Below are positions 15,549 through 22,852 of a stretch of 33,293 bases of DNA, in pieces. Position numbers and translations under genes: made by a program. Below the pieces are notes generated by a model. It was not told where the DNA came from. It did no database searches and worked only from the letters and a program-made list of their open reading frames with translations. Source of the DNA: Clostridia bacterium (GTDB lineage: Bacteria > Bacillota > Clostridia > Lachnospirales > Bianqueaceae); the NCBI GenBank assembly GCA_900764045.1, contig CAAFMN010000103.1, forward strand, positions 1 to 33,293, read 5' to 3'. The number at the start of each line of letters is the position of its first letter. The stretch's first letter is position 1.

Positions 15549-16346
15549 ATGAGCAACGATTTTAACAAGGTCCAGGGCCGGATTTTTGATATCCAAAGGT
15601 ATTCCATTCACGATGGACCGGGAATCCGCGCCATTGTCTTTCTCAAGGGCTGTTTTCTGCGCTGCCGTTGGTGCTGCAACCCGGAATCGCAGGAATACGG
15701 GATTGAACAGCTGACCATGAACGGTAAGACGCGAACGGTCGGACGGGATGTCACCGTTTCCGAGGTCATGGATGAGGTTCTGAAGGATCTGCCGTATTAT
15801 CGGCGAAGCGGCGGCGGGCTCACCCTCTCCGGCGGCGAATGCCTGTTTCAGCCGGATTTTGCCGCGGCGCTCTTGGAGGCGGCACAGTACCATCTGCTGA
15901 ACACCGCCATTGAATCCACTGCGTGCGCTCCCTATGAATCCATTCAAAAGCTTCTCCCTTATCTGGATCTGTTTCTGATGGATATCAAGCATATGGACAG
16001 CGCCAAGCATCGTGCCTTCACCGGCGTTCCTAACGAACGGATTCTGGAGAATGCCCGCAAGGTTGCCGTATCGAGGGACTGTGAATTGATCATCCGTGTC
16101 CCCGTTATCCCAGAATTTAACGATACCCCGCAGGAGATTCAGGCTATTGCCGAATTTGCCGCTTCCCTGCCCGGCGTACGGCGGCTGCACCTGCTGCCCT
16201 ATCATCGTTTAGGGCAGGATAAATACACCGGCTTGGGACGGGATTATACTCTGACACACATTACTCCCCCTTCCAACGAACATATGCAGAATCTTTTGGA
16301 GGCTGCCGAGAGCGCATCCGGCCTGGCCTGCCAGATTGGAGGCTGA
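15549..16346 (+). CDS. Glycyl radical enzyme activase without ferredoxin insert
   Basis: A radical-SAM protein (265 residues) that abstracts hydrogen from Gly817 of the upstream enzyme. CX3CX2C at Cys35, Cys39, Cys42 holds the catalytic 4Fe-4S cluster; LSGGECLFQPDF (about 93-104) binds SAM, and DIKHMD (145-150) is typical. Most activases of dehydratase-type enzymes carry a cysteine-rich insert with two further clusters directly after the first motif. Here only about 20 residues, without any CXXC pairs, separate it from the VTVSEVMDEV helix, so the protein resembles the shorter PFL activase. I prefer the ATG at 15549 (TGAGG 8 bases upstream); the in-frame ATG at 15537 overlaps the previous stop and is possible. 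Confidence 0.92.
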   Translation: MSNDFNKVQGRIFDIQRYSIHDGPGIRAIVFLKGCFLRCRWCCNPESQEYGIEQLTMNGKTRTVGRDVTVSEVMDEVLKDLPYYRRSGGGLTLSGGECLFQPDFAAALLEAAQYHLLNTAIESTACAPYESIQKLLPYLDLFLMDIKHMDSAKHRAFTGVPNERILENARKVAVSRDCELIIRVPVIPEFNDTPQEIQAIAEFAASLPGVRRLHLLPYHRLGQDKYTGLGRDYTLTHITPPSNEHMQNLLEAAESASGLACQIGG

Positions 16347-16352
16347 TCCCCT

Positions 16353-16706
16353 ATGGATGAAAAGATGCGTATTATTCAGGAACTTGTTCCCGGCAAACAG
16401 ATTACGTTGGCGCACATCATCGCCAATCCGGACGATATCCTGTACCAGAAATTAGGACTGGACCCCGCGGTTGATTATGCCAGCTCCGCTATCGGCATCG
16501 TAACGATGAGTCCTGCCGAAACAGCGATCATTGCCGGAGATATCGCTATCAAATCTTCCGGTGTTGTGCTTGGATTTCTGGACCGCTTCAGCGGCACACT
16601 AATCGTCACGGGACGTTACTCCGATGTAGAGTCTGCTTTGATCGCTCTGACAGATTATTGCCGTGAGACACTGGGATTCTCCGTCTGCCCCATCACCAAG
16701 ACATGA
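16353..16706 (+). CDS. Bacterial microcompartment shell protein, EutS/PduU type
   Basis: A 117-residue single BMC-domain protein of the circularly permuted EutS/PduU class. The N-terminal RIIQELVPGKQITLAHIIA forms the small beta-barrel cap of that class, followed by AIGIVTMSPAETAIIAGDIA and GFLDRFSGTLIVTG, the hexamer-forming BMC core. Such proteins are minor facet tiles and cannot by themselves close a shell; main BMC-H and pentameric BMC-P proteins are needed. None is encoded in the window. GGAGG lies 11 bases upstream, and the gene starts 6 bases after the activase stop. It overlaps the following GTPase by 4 bp. Confidence 0.9.
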   Translation: MDEKMRIIQELVPGKQITLAHIIANPDDILYQKLGLDPAVDYASSAIGIVTMSPAETAIIAGDIAIKSSGVVLGFLDRFSGTLIVTGRYSDVESALIALTDYCRETLGFSVCPITKT

Positions 16707-17182
16707 AAAAAATCATTCTCATGGGGCGCAGCGGCTGCGGCAAAACCACTCTGACGCAGGCTCTGCGCGGTGAAACGATTACCTACCACAAAACGCAGTA
16801 TATCAACCACTTTGACGTGATCATCGATACCCCCGGAGAATATGCCGAGAATCATACGCTGGGGCGGGCATTGGCGCTCTACTCCTATGAAGCCGATGTT
16901 GTCGGCCTCCTTCTCAGCGCGACCGAGCCGTATTCTCTGTATCCCCCCTGCATCACCTGTATGGTCAATCGGGAGGTAATCGGTATCGTAACGCATATCG
17001 ACTGTCCCGGCGCTCGTCCGGATCGGGCGGAGGCCTGGCTGCGTCTTGCCGGATGCAAGACAATATTTTTTGTAAATTCAAAGGATTATGAGGGTGTCGG
17101 CGAGATTCTCAATCATCTGCGCGAAGAGGGAGATGTACTTCCCTGGGACACCGAACCTTCAAAAGGAGAGAACCAATGCTGA
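16703..17182 (+). CDS. EutP/PduV-family small GTPase
   Basis: A 159-residue P-loop protein of the family encoded in ethanolamine and propanediol microcompartment operons. GRSGCGKTT at 8-16 is the Walker A/G1 loop, DTPGEY near 52 is G3, and THID near 98 takes the place of G4 NKxD. Known members associate with microcompartments; PduV has been linked to positioning of the organelle, while EutP has been reported to act on acetate or phosphate chemistry, so the biochemical job is unsettled. The ATG overlaps the shell gene stop (ATGA), which fixes co-translation. It overlaps the next gene by 7 bp. Confidence 0.9.
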   Translation: MKKIILMGRSGCGKTTLTQALRGETITYHKTQYINHFDVIIDTPGEYAENHTLGRALALYSYEADVVGLLLSATEPYSLYPPCITCMVNREVIGIVTHIDCPGARPDRAEAWLRLAGCKTIFFVNSKDYEGVGEILNHLREEGDVLPWDTEPSKGENQC

Positions 17183-18372
17183 CATTAGACAAAGTATATC
17201 ACGCATCTTATGTACTCAAAGAAATCGTGCGCCGAACCGATCTGATTCCCGCACCCGATCTGAACCCTGCAAGCCAGTTGTACCTGAAGCCGGAAAATCT
17301 GCAGGTAACCGGTTCCTTTAAGGTCCGCGGCGCCTACTACAAAATGTCCCTTTTGAGTCCGGAAGAGCAGGAACGCGGCGTCATCGCCTGCAGCGCCGGC
17401 AACCACGCGCAGGGTGTCGCGCTTGCCGCGCAGCGCCGTAATATTCACGCGACCATCTGTCTGCCGGATGGCGCGCCTATCTCTAAGGTAGAAGCAACCA
17501 GGCGCTACGGTGCGGAAATCTGTCTGGTGCCGGGCGTTTATGACGACGCCTATCAGCGTGCGCTTCAGCTGCGTGACGAATATGGCTATACCTTTATTCA
17601 TCCTTTCAATGATGAAGATGTCATCGCCGGACAGGGCTCCATCGGACTGGAGCTTCTGGATCAGCTCTCCGATGTAGAGGCCGTAATCGTCCCTGTGGGC
17701 GGCGGCGGACTGATCAGCGGTGTTGCTTTTGCTATCAAGGCTCTGAACCCGAACTGCAAGGTCTATGGCGTGCAGGCATCCGGTGCGCCTTCTATGTTCA
17801 ACAGCGTTCATGAGGGCCATGCTGAGGCGCTGTCCTCTGTTTCCACCTTTGCTGACGGTATCGCTGTAAAGTGCCCCGGCGATCTGACCTATGCACTGTG
17901 CAGCCAATATGTAGATGATATTGTAACCGTAACGGACGACGAGATCTCCACCGCCATCCTGACACTGATCGAGCACCATAAGCTCATCGCGGAAGGTGCG
18001 GGTGCCGTTTCCGTCGCTGCTGCCATGTTCAATAAAGTTCCGATTCAGGGCAAAAAGACCATCTGTCTGATCTCCGGCGGTAATATCGATGTCAATATTC
18101 TCTCCCGTGTCATCACCCGCGGCCTTCTGAAGTCCGGCCGTACTCTGGATATCACGCTAGCCCTCTCTGACCGTCCCGGCCAGCTCTCGATGGTGTCGCA
18201 GATCATCGCGCAGCATGGCGGCAATGTGGTTTCCGTATATCATGACCGTTCCGATCTGGAGATGAAAGTAACTGACTGTTTCCTGCGTCTCTCTCTGGAG
18301 ACCCGGGATCACAATCACGCGCAGGAGATCATCACAGCTCTTGCCGATGCCGGTTTTAACGTTATCAAATAA
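17176..18372 (+). CDS. Threonine ammonia-lyase, catabolic type with ACT domain
   Basis: A PLP enzyme of 398 residues converting threonine to 2-oxobutyrate and ammonia (and serine to pyruvate). GSFKVRGA has the Schiff-base Lys49; SAGNHAQG and the phosphate loop VGGGG (175-178) are intact; SGGN sits near 296. Residues about 325-398 form one ACT domain, the layout of the 400-residue Firmicute enzymes, rather than the biosynthetic IlvA with two C-terminal regulatory modules. AAAGGAGA ribosome site, 7 bp overlap with the GTPase gene. Its product can feed propionate formation, as could the aldehyde of the dehydratase upstream. IlvA/TdcB naming differs between databases, so the symbol is left open. 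Confidence 0.93.
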   Translation: MLTLDKVYHASYVLKEIVRRTDLIPAPDLNPASQLYLKPENLQVTGSFKVRGAYYKMSLLSPEEQERGVIACSAGNHAQGVALAAQRRNIHATICLPDGAPISKVEATRRYGAEICLVPGVYDDAYQRALQLRDEYGYTFIHPFNDEDVIAGQGSIGLELLDQLSDVEAVIVPVGGGGLISGVAFAIKALNPNCKVYGVQASGAPSMFNSVHEGHAEALSSVSTFADGIAVKCPGDLTYALCSQYVDDIVTVTDDEISTAILTLIEHHKLIAEGAGAVSVAAAMFNKVPIQGKKTICLISGGNIDVNILSRVITRGLLKSGRTLDITLALSDRPGQLSMVSQIIAQHGGNVVSVYHDRSDLEMKVTDCFLRLSLETRDHNHAQEIITALADAGFNVIK

Positions 18373-18389
18373 ATTCAGGAGGTTATACT

Positions 18390-18767
18390 ATGTCGAAAGT
18401 TATCAGCACCCCTAATGCTCCGGCCGCTATCGGCCCCTATTCTCAGGCTATCGTAAGCGGCAGCCTGGTCTTTACCAGCGGACAGATTGCCATCAACCCG
18501 GCAACACAGCGCGTTGAAACTACCACGATCGAGGCGCAGACCGAACAGGTAATGAAGAACCTCAAGGCCATTCTGGAAGAAGCCGGTTCCTCCATGGACC
18601 GTGTCATCAAGACGACCTGTTTTCTGGCGAATATTGAAGATTTTGCCGTATTCAACGGTATCTACGCACAGTATCTGCCCGGTAAGCCTGCCCGTTCCTG
18701 TGTATCCGTCAAGGACCTGCCCGGCAAAGTTCTGGTAGAAGTCGAAGCGATCGCCGAGATCGGCTAA
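18390..18767 (+). CDS. ridA: RidA-family enamine/imine deaminase
   Basis: A 125-residue YjgF/YER057c/UK114 protein. GPYSQA near the N-terminus, TSGQI, and the diagnostic Arg102 in PARSCV are present, with the closing EVEAIAEI strand. RidA hydrolyses the unstable enamine/imine released by threonine/serine dehydratases and so protects other PLP enzymes. Lying 17 bases after the threonine ammonia-lyase gene with an AGGAGG site, it is the expected partner. E. coli tdcF is a comparable family member within a threonine operon. Last gene of the operon. Confidence 0.95.
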   Translation: MSKVISTPNAPAAIGPYSQAIVSGSLVFTSGQIAINPATQRVETTTIEAQTEQVMKNLKAILEEAGSSMDRVIKTTCFLANIEDFAVFNGIYAQYLPGKPARSCVSVKDLPGKVLVEVEAIAEIG

Positions 18768-18788
18768 GATTCTATAGGCAATAAAATC

Positions 18789-18816
18789 AAGCGAGTGTGC
18801 CGCGGCACACTCGCTT
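18789..18816. terminator. Terminator shared by ridA and the MATE gene
   Basis: A 13 bp perfect stem AAGCGAGTGTGCC with a 2-nt loop and a T4 run on the plus side. It closes the glycyl radical enzyme operon and, on the minus strand, the MATE gene. Confidence 0.85.
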
Positions 18817-18821
18817 TTACT

Positions 18822-20192
18822 TTATCCCTCACTAATAGTTTGTTTTACTTTTTTCCGCCATTTCCCCCGCAGGAAATAGATACCGGTAATCGACAGCCCT
18901 AATACCCAGCTGATTGGATAGCACATATAGAGCCAATCTTTTCCCAGCGTCGTGGACAGAAAATATGCCAACGGCAATCGAAACAGCCAGAACATGATCA
19001 GGCAGGCCGCTGTCGGCAGCTTGACCTCGCCCACTCCGTTCAAGAAACAGTTGAGTGTATGGAAGGCCGTATACAACCAGTAAAACGGCATATTCCACAG
19101 GATAAAGATATATCCGGCTTCTATCACTTCCGGTTCCTGATTGAATATCGCAAGGCACTGCCTGCCAAAGATCGTTAACAATGCGCAAACCGCGATATTG
19201 ACGGAAACATTAATTATCAGCAGCACTTTGACACCGCGGTCCAGACGGTCCATCCGTCCTGCTCCCGCATTCTGTCCGGCATATGTGGTCGCCGCTACGG
19301 CAAATGCCTCCAACACCAGATACACCAATGTATCCAGCTTATTGGAAGCCGTCGCTCCTGCCATAAATACGGCCCCGTGACTGTTGACAATACCGCGTAA
19401 GAGAAGATGTCCCAAGGAATAAACCGCATTGTTGAATCCCAGCGGAAGGCCCAGCGTCAGCATCTTGGCAATCCACTTTTTCTCCATGTGCAGAGACAGG
19501 ACTTTCAGTTCCAGCTGCGGATATTTTTTCTTAATATAATAAATACTGTAGAACCATGAGACATAATTGGCGATCACTGTCGCCGCCGCGACACCGACCA
19601 CCCCCCAGTGCAGCACAATGACAAAGACGAGATCGAGTACGATATTGACGATACTCGACAGAATTAAGCTGATGAGCGGCGCCCGGCTGTTTCCCATTCC
19701 CCGCAGCACTCCGGCATTCAGGTTATAGCCGAGACTGGCTGTCGTCCCCAGGAAAATAATTCTCAGATACGCATGCGCGTCGTCGATTACCTCCTCCGGG
19801 ACATGCATTCCCAACAGAATGCCTCGTCCCGCAATCATGCCTATGATCAGAATCGGGATTGAACAGATCATCAGAAAGCTATGAGCGGTCCGTACAATAT
19901 CCCGAATCGTCTTCTGATCCCCTGCCCCGATGTACTGTGAGACCAGAATCGTCGCCGCGGCGCTGATCCCCGTAAAGAGTGCCAACATCACATTCATCGG
20001 CATTCCGGCCGTACCTACTGCTGCCAGCGCGTCTGTACCCTCGTAGTTTCCTACCACGATACTGTCCACCATATTGTACATCTGCTGGAACAGATTTCCC
20101 ACTAAAAGCGGAAGTGAGAACGCAATCACCTTGCCGACAATTCCGCCCTCTGTCATATCCATCGTTTTCTCTTTTTTCTGTGCTCCCCACAT
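18822..20192 (-). CDS. MATE-family multidrug/toxin exporter
   Basis: A 456-residue integral membrane protein with about 12 hydrophobic helices in two similar halves. The N-terminal FSLPLLVGNLFQQMYNMVDS and VGNYEGTDALAAVG are the signature of the MATE family (the clostridial branch near DinF/MepA). Such proteins export cationic compounds using Na or H gradients. The chosen ATG has AGGGGG 9 bases upstream, which lies right after the terminator hairpin of metY. Substrate unknown. Confidence 0.9.
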   Translation of the reverse strand: MWGAQKKEKTMDMTEGGIVGKVIAFSLPLLVGNLFQQMYNMVDSIVVGNYEGTDALAAVGTAGMPMNVMLALFTGISAAATILVSQYIGAGDQKTIRDIVRTAHSFLMICSIPILIIGMIAGRGILLGMHVPEEVIDDAHAYLRIIFLGTTASLGYNLNAGVLRGMGNSRAPLISLILSSIVNIVLDLVFVIVLHWGVVGVAAATVIANYVSWFYSIYYIKKKYPQLELKVLSLHMEKKWIAKMLTLGLPLGFNNAVYSLGHLLLRGIVNSHGAVFMAGATASNKLDTLVYLVLEAFAVAATTYAGQNAGAGRMDRLDRGVKVLLIINVSVNIAVCALLTIFGRQCLAIFNQEPEVIEAGYIFILWNMPFYWLYTAFHTLNCFLNGVGEVKLPTAACLIMFWLFRLPLAYFLSTTLGKDWLYMCYPISWVLGLSITGIYFLRGKWRKKVKQTISEG

Positions 20193-20206
20193 ATCGCTTC
20201 CCCCTA

Positions 20207-20240
20207 AAAGGGCCGAAGCCCATACGGACCTCGGCCCTTT
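20207..20240 (-). terminator. Intrinsic terminator after metY
   Basis: A 10 bp stem AAAGGGCCGA/TCGGCCCTTT with a 14-nt loop and T-rich tail on the minus strand. It lies 11 bases after the metY stop and only about 15 bases before the MATE start, so the exporter is reached by readthrough or an unseen promoter. Confidence 0.7.
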
Positions 20241-20251
20241 GCTCTATTGAT

Positions 20252-21520
20252 TTAGATTGTGTCCAATGCCTGCTGGATATCCTCCAGAATATCTTCTATA
20301 TCTTCCAGTCCGCAAGACAATCGGATCAGACCCGGCGTAATTCCGCAGGCTGTCAGCTGCGCGTCCGTCAGCTGACGGTGCGTAGAACTGGCCGGATGCA
20401 GCACGCAGGTACGGATATCCGCTACATGCACCACCAGCGAAATCAACTTCAGATGATCGATAAAGCTGGCCGCGACCTCTCTGCCGCCCTTGACAGAAAA
20501 AGCAATCACGCCGCTTTTACCATCCGGCAGATACTTCTCCGCCAGATCATGATACTTATCTCCCGGCAATGTCGGATAATTGACAAATTCGATTTTATCT
20601 GTCCGGCTTGCCAGATATTCCGCCACCTTTTCAGCGTTCCGGCAATGCTGCGCGATGCGGAGCGGCAGCGTTTCCAATCCCAGATTCAGTAAAAACGCGC
20701 CCATAGGCGTCTGCGTCATACCGAGATCCCGCATTACCTGTACTCTGGCCTTGGTGATGTATGCCGCTTTACCAAAGGTTTCTGTGTAGACAATTCCATG
20801 ATAGGAGTCATCCGGCTCTGTAAACTCCGGGAATTTCCCATTTGTCCAGTCAAATTTGCCGCTGTCTACGATGACGCCGCCCAGCTGCACCGCGTGGCCG
20901 TCCATATACTTGGTCGTCGAATGCACCACAATATCCGCTCCAAACTCAAACGGACGGCACAGAACCGGCGTCGCAAATGTATTGTCCACAATAAACGGAA
21001 CCCCATTGCGGTGCGCGATCCCCGCCAGGCGCTCAATGTCCAGCACAGCGATCGCCGGATTGGCAATCGTCTCTCCGAACATCGCTCTTGTATTAGGGCG
21101 GAACGCCTTCTGAATCTCTTCATCGCTAGCGTCTGCATCGACAAAAGTTACTTCGATTCCCATCTTCTTCATGGTGACCGCGAATAGGTTGACAGTGCCT
21201 CCATAGATCGTGGCCGTACTCACCATATGATCTCCGGCATGAAGAATATTCATTACCGCAAGAGTTGTCGCCGCCTGTCCCGATGACGTACACAGCGCGC
21301 CGACGCCCCCTTCCAGATCCGCGATCTTTTTTTCTACGGCATCCGTTGTCGGATTGGAAAGCCGTGTATAGAAATGTCCTTCTGCCTTCAGATCAAACAG
21401 ATCTCCTACATGATCCGTAGAATCATAGGTAAATGTCGTACTCTGATAGATGGGCAGCGCTCTCGGTTCTCCATTTCCGGGCTGATAGCCGGAATGCAGG
21501 CATTTCGTACTGATTTTCAT
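20252..21520 (-). CDS. metY: O-acetylhomoserine sulfhydrylase
   Basis: A 422-residue Cys/Met-metabolism PLP enzyme that makes homocysteine from O-acetylhomoserine and sulfide (or methionine with methanethiol). HSTTKYMDGH has the Schiff-base Lys204; VDNTFATP has Asp179; SSGQAATT holds the cofactor phosphate. The start TKCLHSGYQP and the length fit MetY rather than the shorter MetB/MetC. The ribosome site GAGGGA lies 9 bases upstream, and the gap from the aldolase stop is only 18 bases, so the two are cotranscribed. No SAM riboswitch or T-box precedes it. Confidence 0.92.
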   Translation of the reverse strand: MKISTKCLHSGYQPGNGEPRALPIYQSTTFTYDSTDHVGDLFDLKAEGHFYTRLSNPTTDAVEKKIADLEGGVGALCTSSGQAATTLAVMNILHAGDHMVSTATIYGGTVNLFAVTMKKMGIEVTFVDADASDEEIQKAFRPNTRAMFGETIANPAIAVLDIERLAGIAHRNGVPFIVDNTFATPVLCRPFEFGADIVVHSTTKYMDGHAVQLGGVIVDSGKFDWTNGKFPEFTEPDDSYHGIVYTETFGKAAYITKARVQVMRDLGMTQTPMGAFLLNLGLETLPLRIAQHCRNAEKVAEYLASRTDKIEFVNYPTLPGDKYHDLAEKYLPDGKSGVIAFSVKGGREVAASFIDHLKLISLVVHVADIRTCVLHPASSTHRQLTDAQLTACGITPGLIRLSCGLEDIEDILEDIQQALDTI

Positions 21521-21538
21521 TCTTTTTCTCCCTCGTTC

Positions 21539-22831
21539 TTATTTCAGGCCAAAGGCAACCTCAATCTCGTCCACCTCTTCGTCTGTGATCCTTACAATCT
21601 GTCCCACATTGTGGGTCATAATAACAGACTTGGCGCTGTACTCCATAACTTCCAGCTTATCAAAGGCGTTGATCAAGGAGGTACCCGTTGTGATAACACA
21701 GTCATTCTCGATAATCGCAACCGGATTGTCCATGCTCAGCTTGGCCGCCAATTCTTCCGCTTCCATAAAGGTTGAGCCGAACGGATACTTCTGCACGGTC
21801 CGCAGCTGCAGATAGCTCTCCGGAATCAACCGGGCGTCAAATTCCTGATCGGTCACGGCAAAAGCCATGATATGCGGCGGATGCGCAACAATCACCGTTT
21901 TGATGTCCGGATGCTGTCTATAAATCTCCGAATGCAGCTTCACGGATCTGGACGGCACCTTGCCCGCCTCACGCTTTCCATTTTCGATCAGAACCAGGTC
22001 CTCCGGCTCCAGATAATCCCTGTCCTTGGCGTACGGGGTAATCAGGAAGCGGTTTTCTCCCACTCTGCAGGAGAAGGTTCCCTGGCTGCTGGTAAAGAGC
22101 TGGTTACTATACGCTCTCTTAATCAGTTCACACATATCGCGGCGCATCGCCAATTCCTCACTCGTATGCTGAGGAACGAACTCTTCCATAACCGGATGCG
22201 TCTTGAGCTTGAAGCGCTCCAGCTCCGCGTTAGTCAGCGGGCGCGGCGCATGGCCGATAGTCCTGGCATTGATCTCCAGACGCGCGCAGAAGTCCAATGT
22301 CTCAAAGATCATAAACGCCTTAAAGAGGCCTTCGTCTGAACCGATCACGACACCGTGATTCTCCAGCATTACTGTATTATAACCTTTGGCAAATTTTTCA
22401 CTGATATACTCGCCCAATTTCTGACTGCCCGGCGTGGCATAGGTCGCATAAGCAATATCTCCGCATAAGAGCTTGGCGTTCGGTACCAAGAGCGTATCCG
22501 GATATTTACGCGCTACCGAAAAGGCAACCAGTGTCGGCGGGTGCGCGTGCAGAATCGCCTTCAGATCCGGGCGCGCCTTATAAATCGCCTGATGGAAAGG
22601 ATACTCCACTGACGGCCTATGAAGTCCTTCATACGTCCCATCAGGATATACTCGCATGATATCTTCTCTGCGCAGAGTCCCTTTGTCGATTCCGCTGGGA
22701 CTGATCCACATCACACCGTCCGCATCCATAATGGACAAATTACCACCGGATGTCGTCGTCATACCATTGTGGTAAATCCGGTTCATAATCGTAACGATTT
22801 GATCCGCTGGGTGCTGCATTTCAAAATTCAT
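21539..22831 (-). CDS. Tandem class II aldolase/adducin protein with degenerate second domain
   Basis: A 430-residue fusion of two class II aldolase (fuculose/rhamnulose-phosphate aldolase type) domains. Domain 1 (about 1-195) keeps the GGN phosphate loop (29-31), catalytic-type Glu76, and the zinc triad His95, His97, His159. In domain 2 (about 225-430) the equivalents read Ser296, Val315, His317 and Asp377, so the catalytic acid and two of three metal ligands are lost. Domain 1 may thus be the working aldolase or decarboxylase, and domain 2 structural or regulatory. Families of this fold cut deoxysugar phosphates to dihydroxyacetone phosphate plus lactaldehyde; the true substrate is unknown. 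AAAGGAGA site upstream; 21 bases after the CAP/SLH gene and 18 before metY. Confidence 0.8.
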   Translation of the reverse strand: MNFEMQHPADQIVTIMNRIYHNGMTTTSGGNLSIMDADGVMWISPSGIDKGTLRREDIMRVYPDGTYEGLHRPSVEYPFHQAIYKARPDLKAILHAHPPTLVAFSVARKYPDTLLVPNAKLLCGDIAYATYATPGSQKLGEYISEKFAKGYNTVMLENHGVVIGSDEGLFKAFMIFETLDFCARLEINARTIGHAPRPLTNAELERFKLKTHPVMEEFVPQHTSEELAMRRDMCELIKRAYSNQLFTSSQGTFSCRVGENRFLITPYAKDRDYLEPEDLVLIENGKREAGKVPSRSVKLHSEIYRQHPDIKTVIVAHPPHIMAFAVTDQEFDARLIPESYLQLRTVQKYPFGSTFMEAEELAAKLSMDNPVAIIENDCVITTGTSLINAFDKLEVMEYSAKSVIMTHNVGQIVRITDEEVDEIEVAFGLK

Positions 22832-22852
22832 ACTGATCTCTCCTTTACTATT

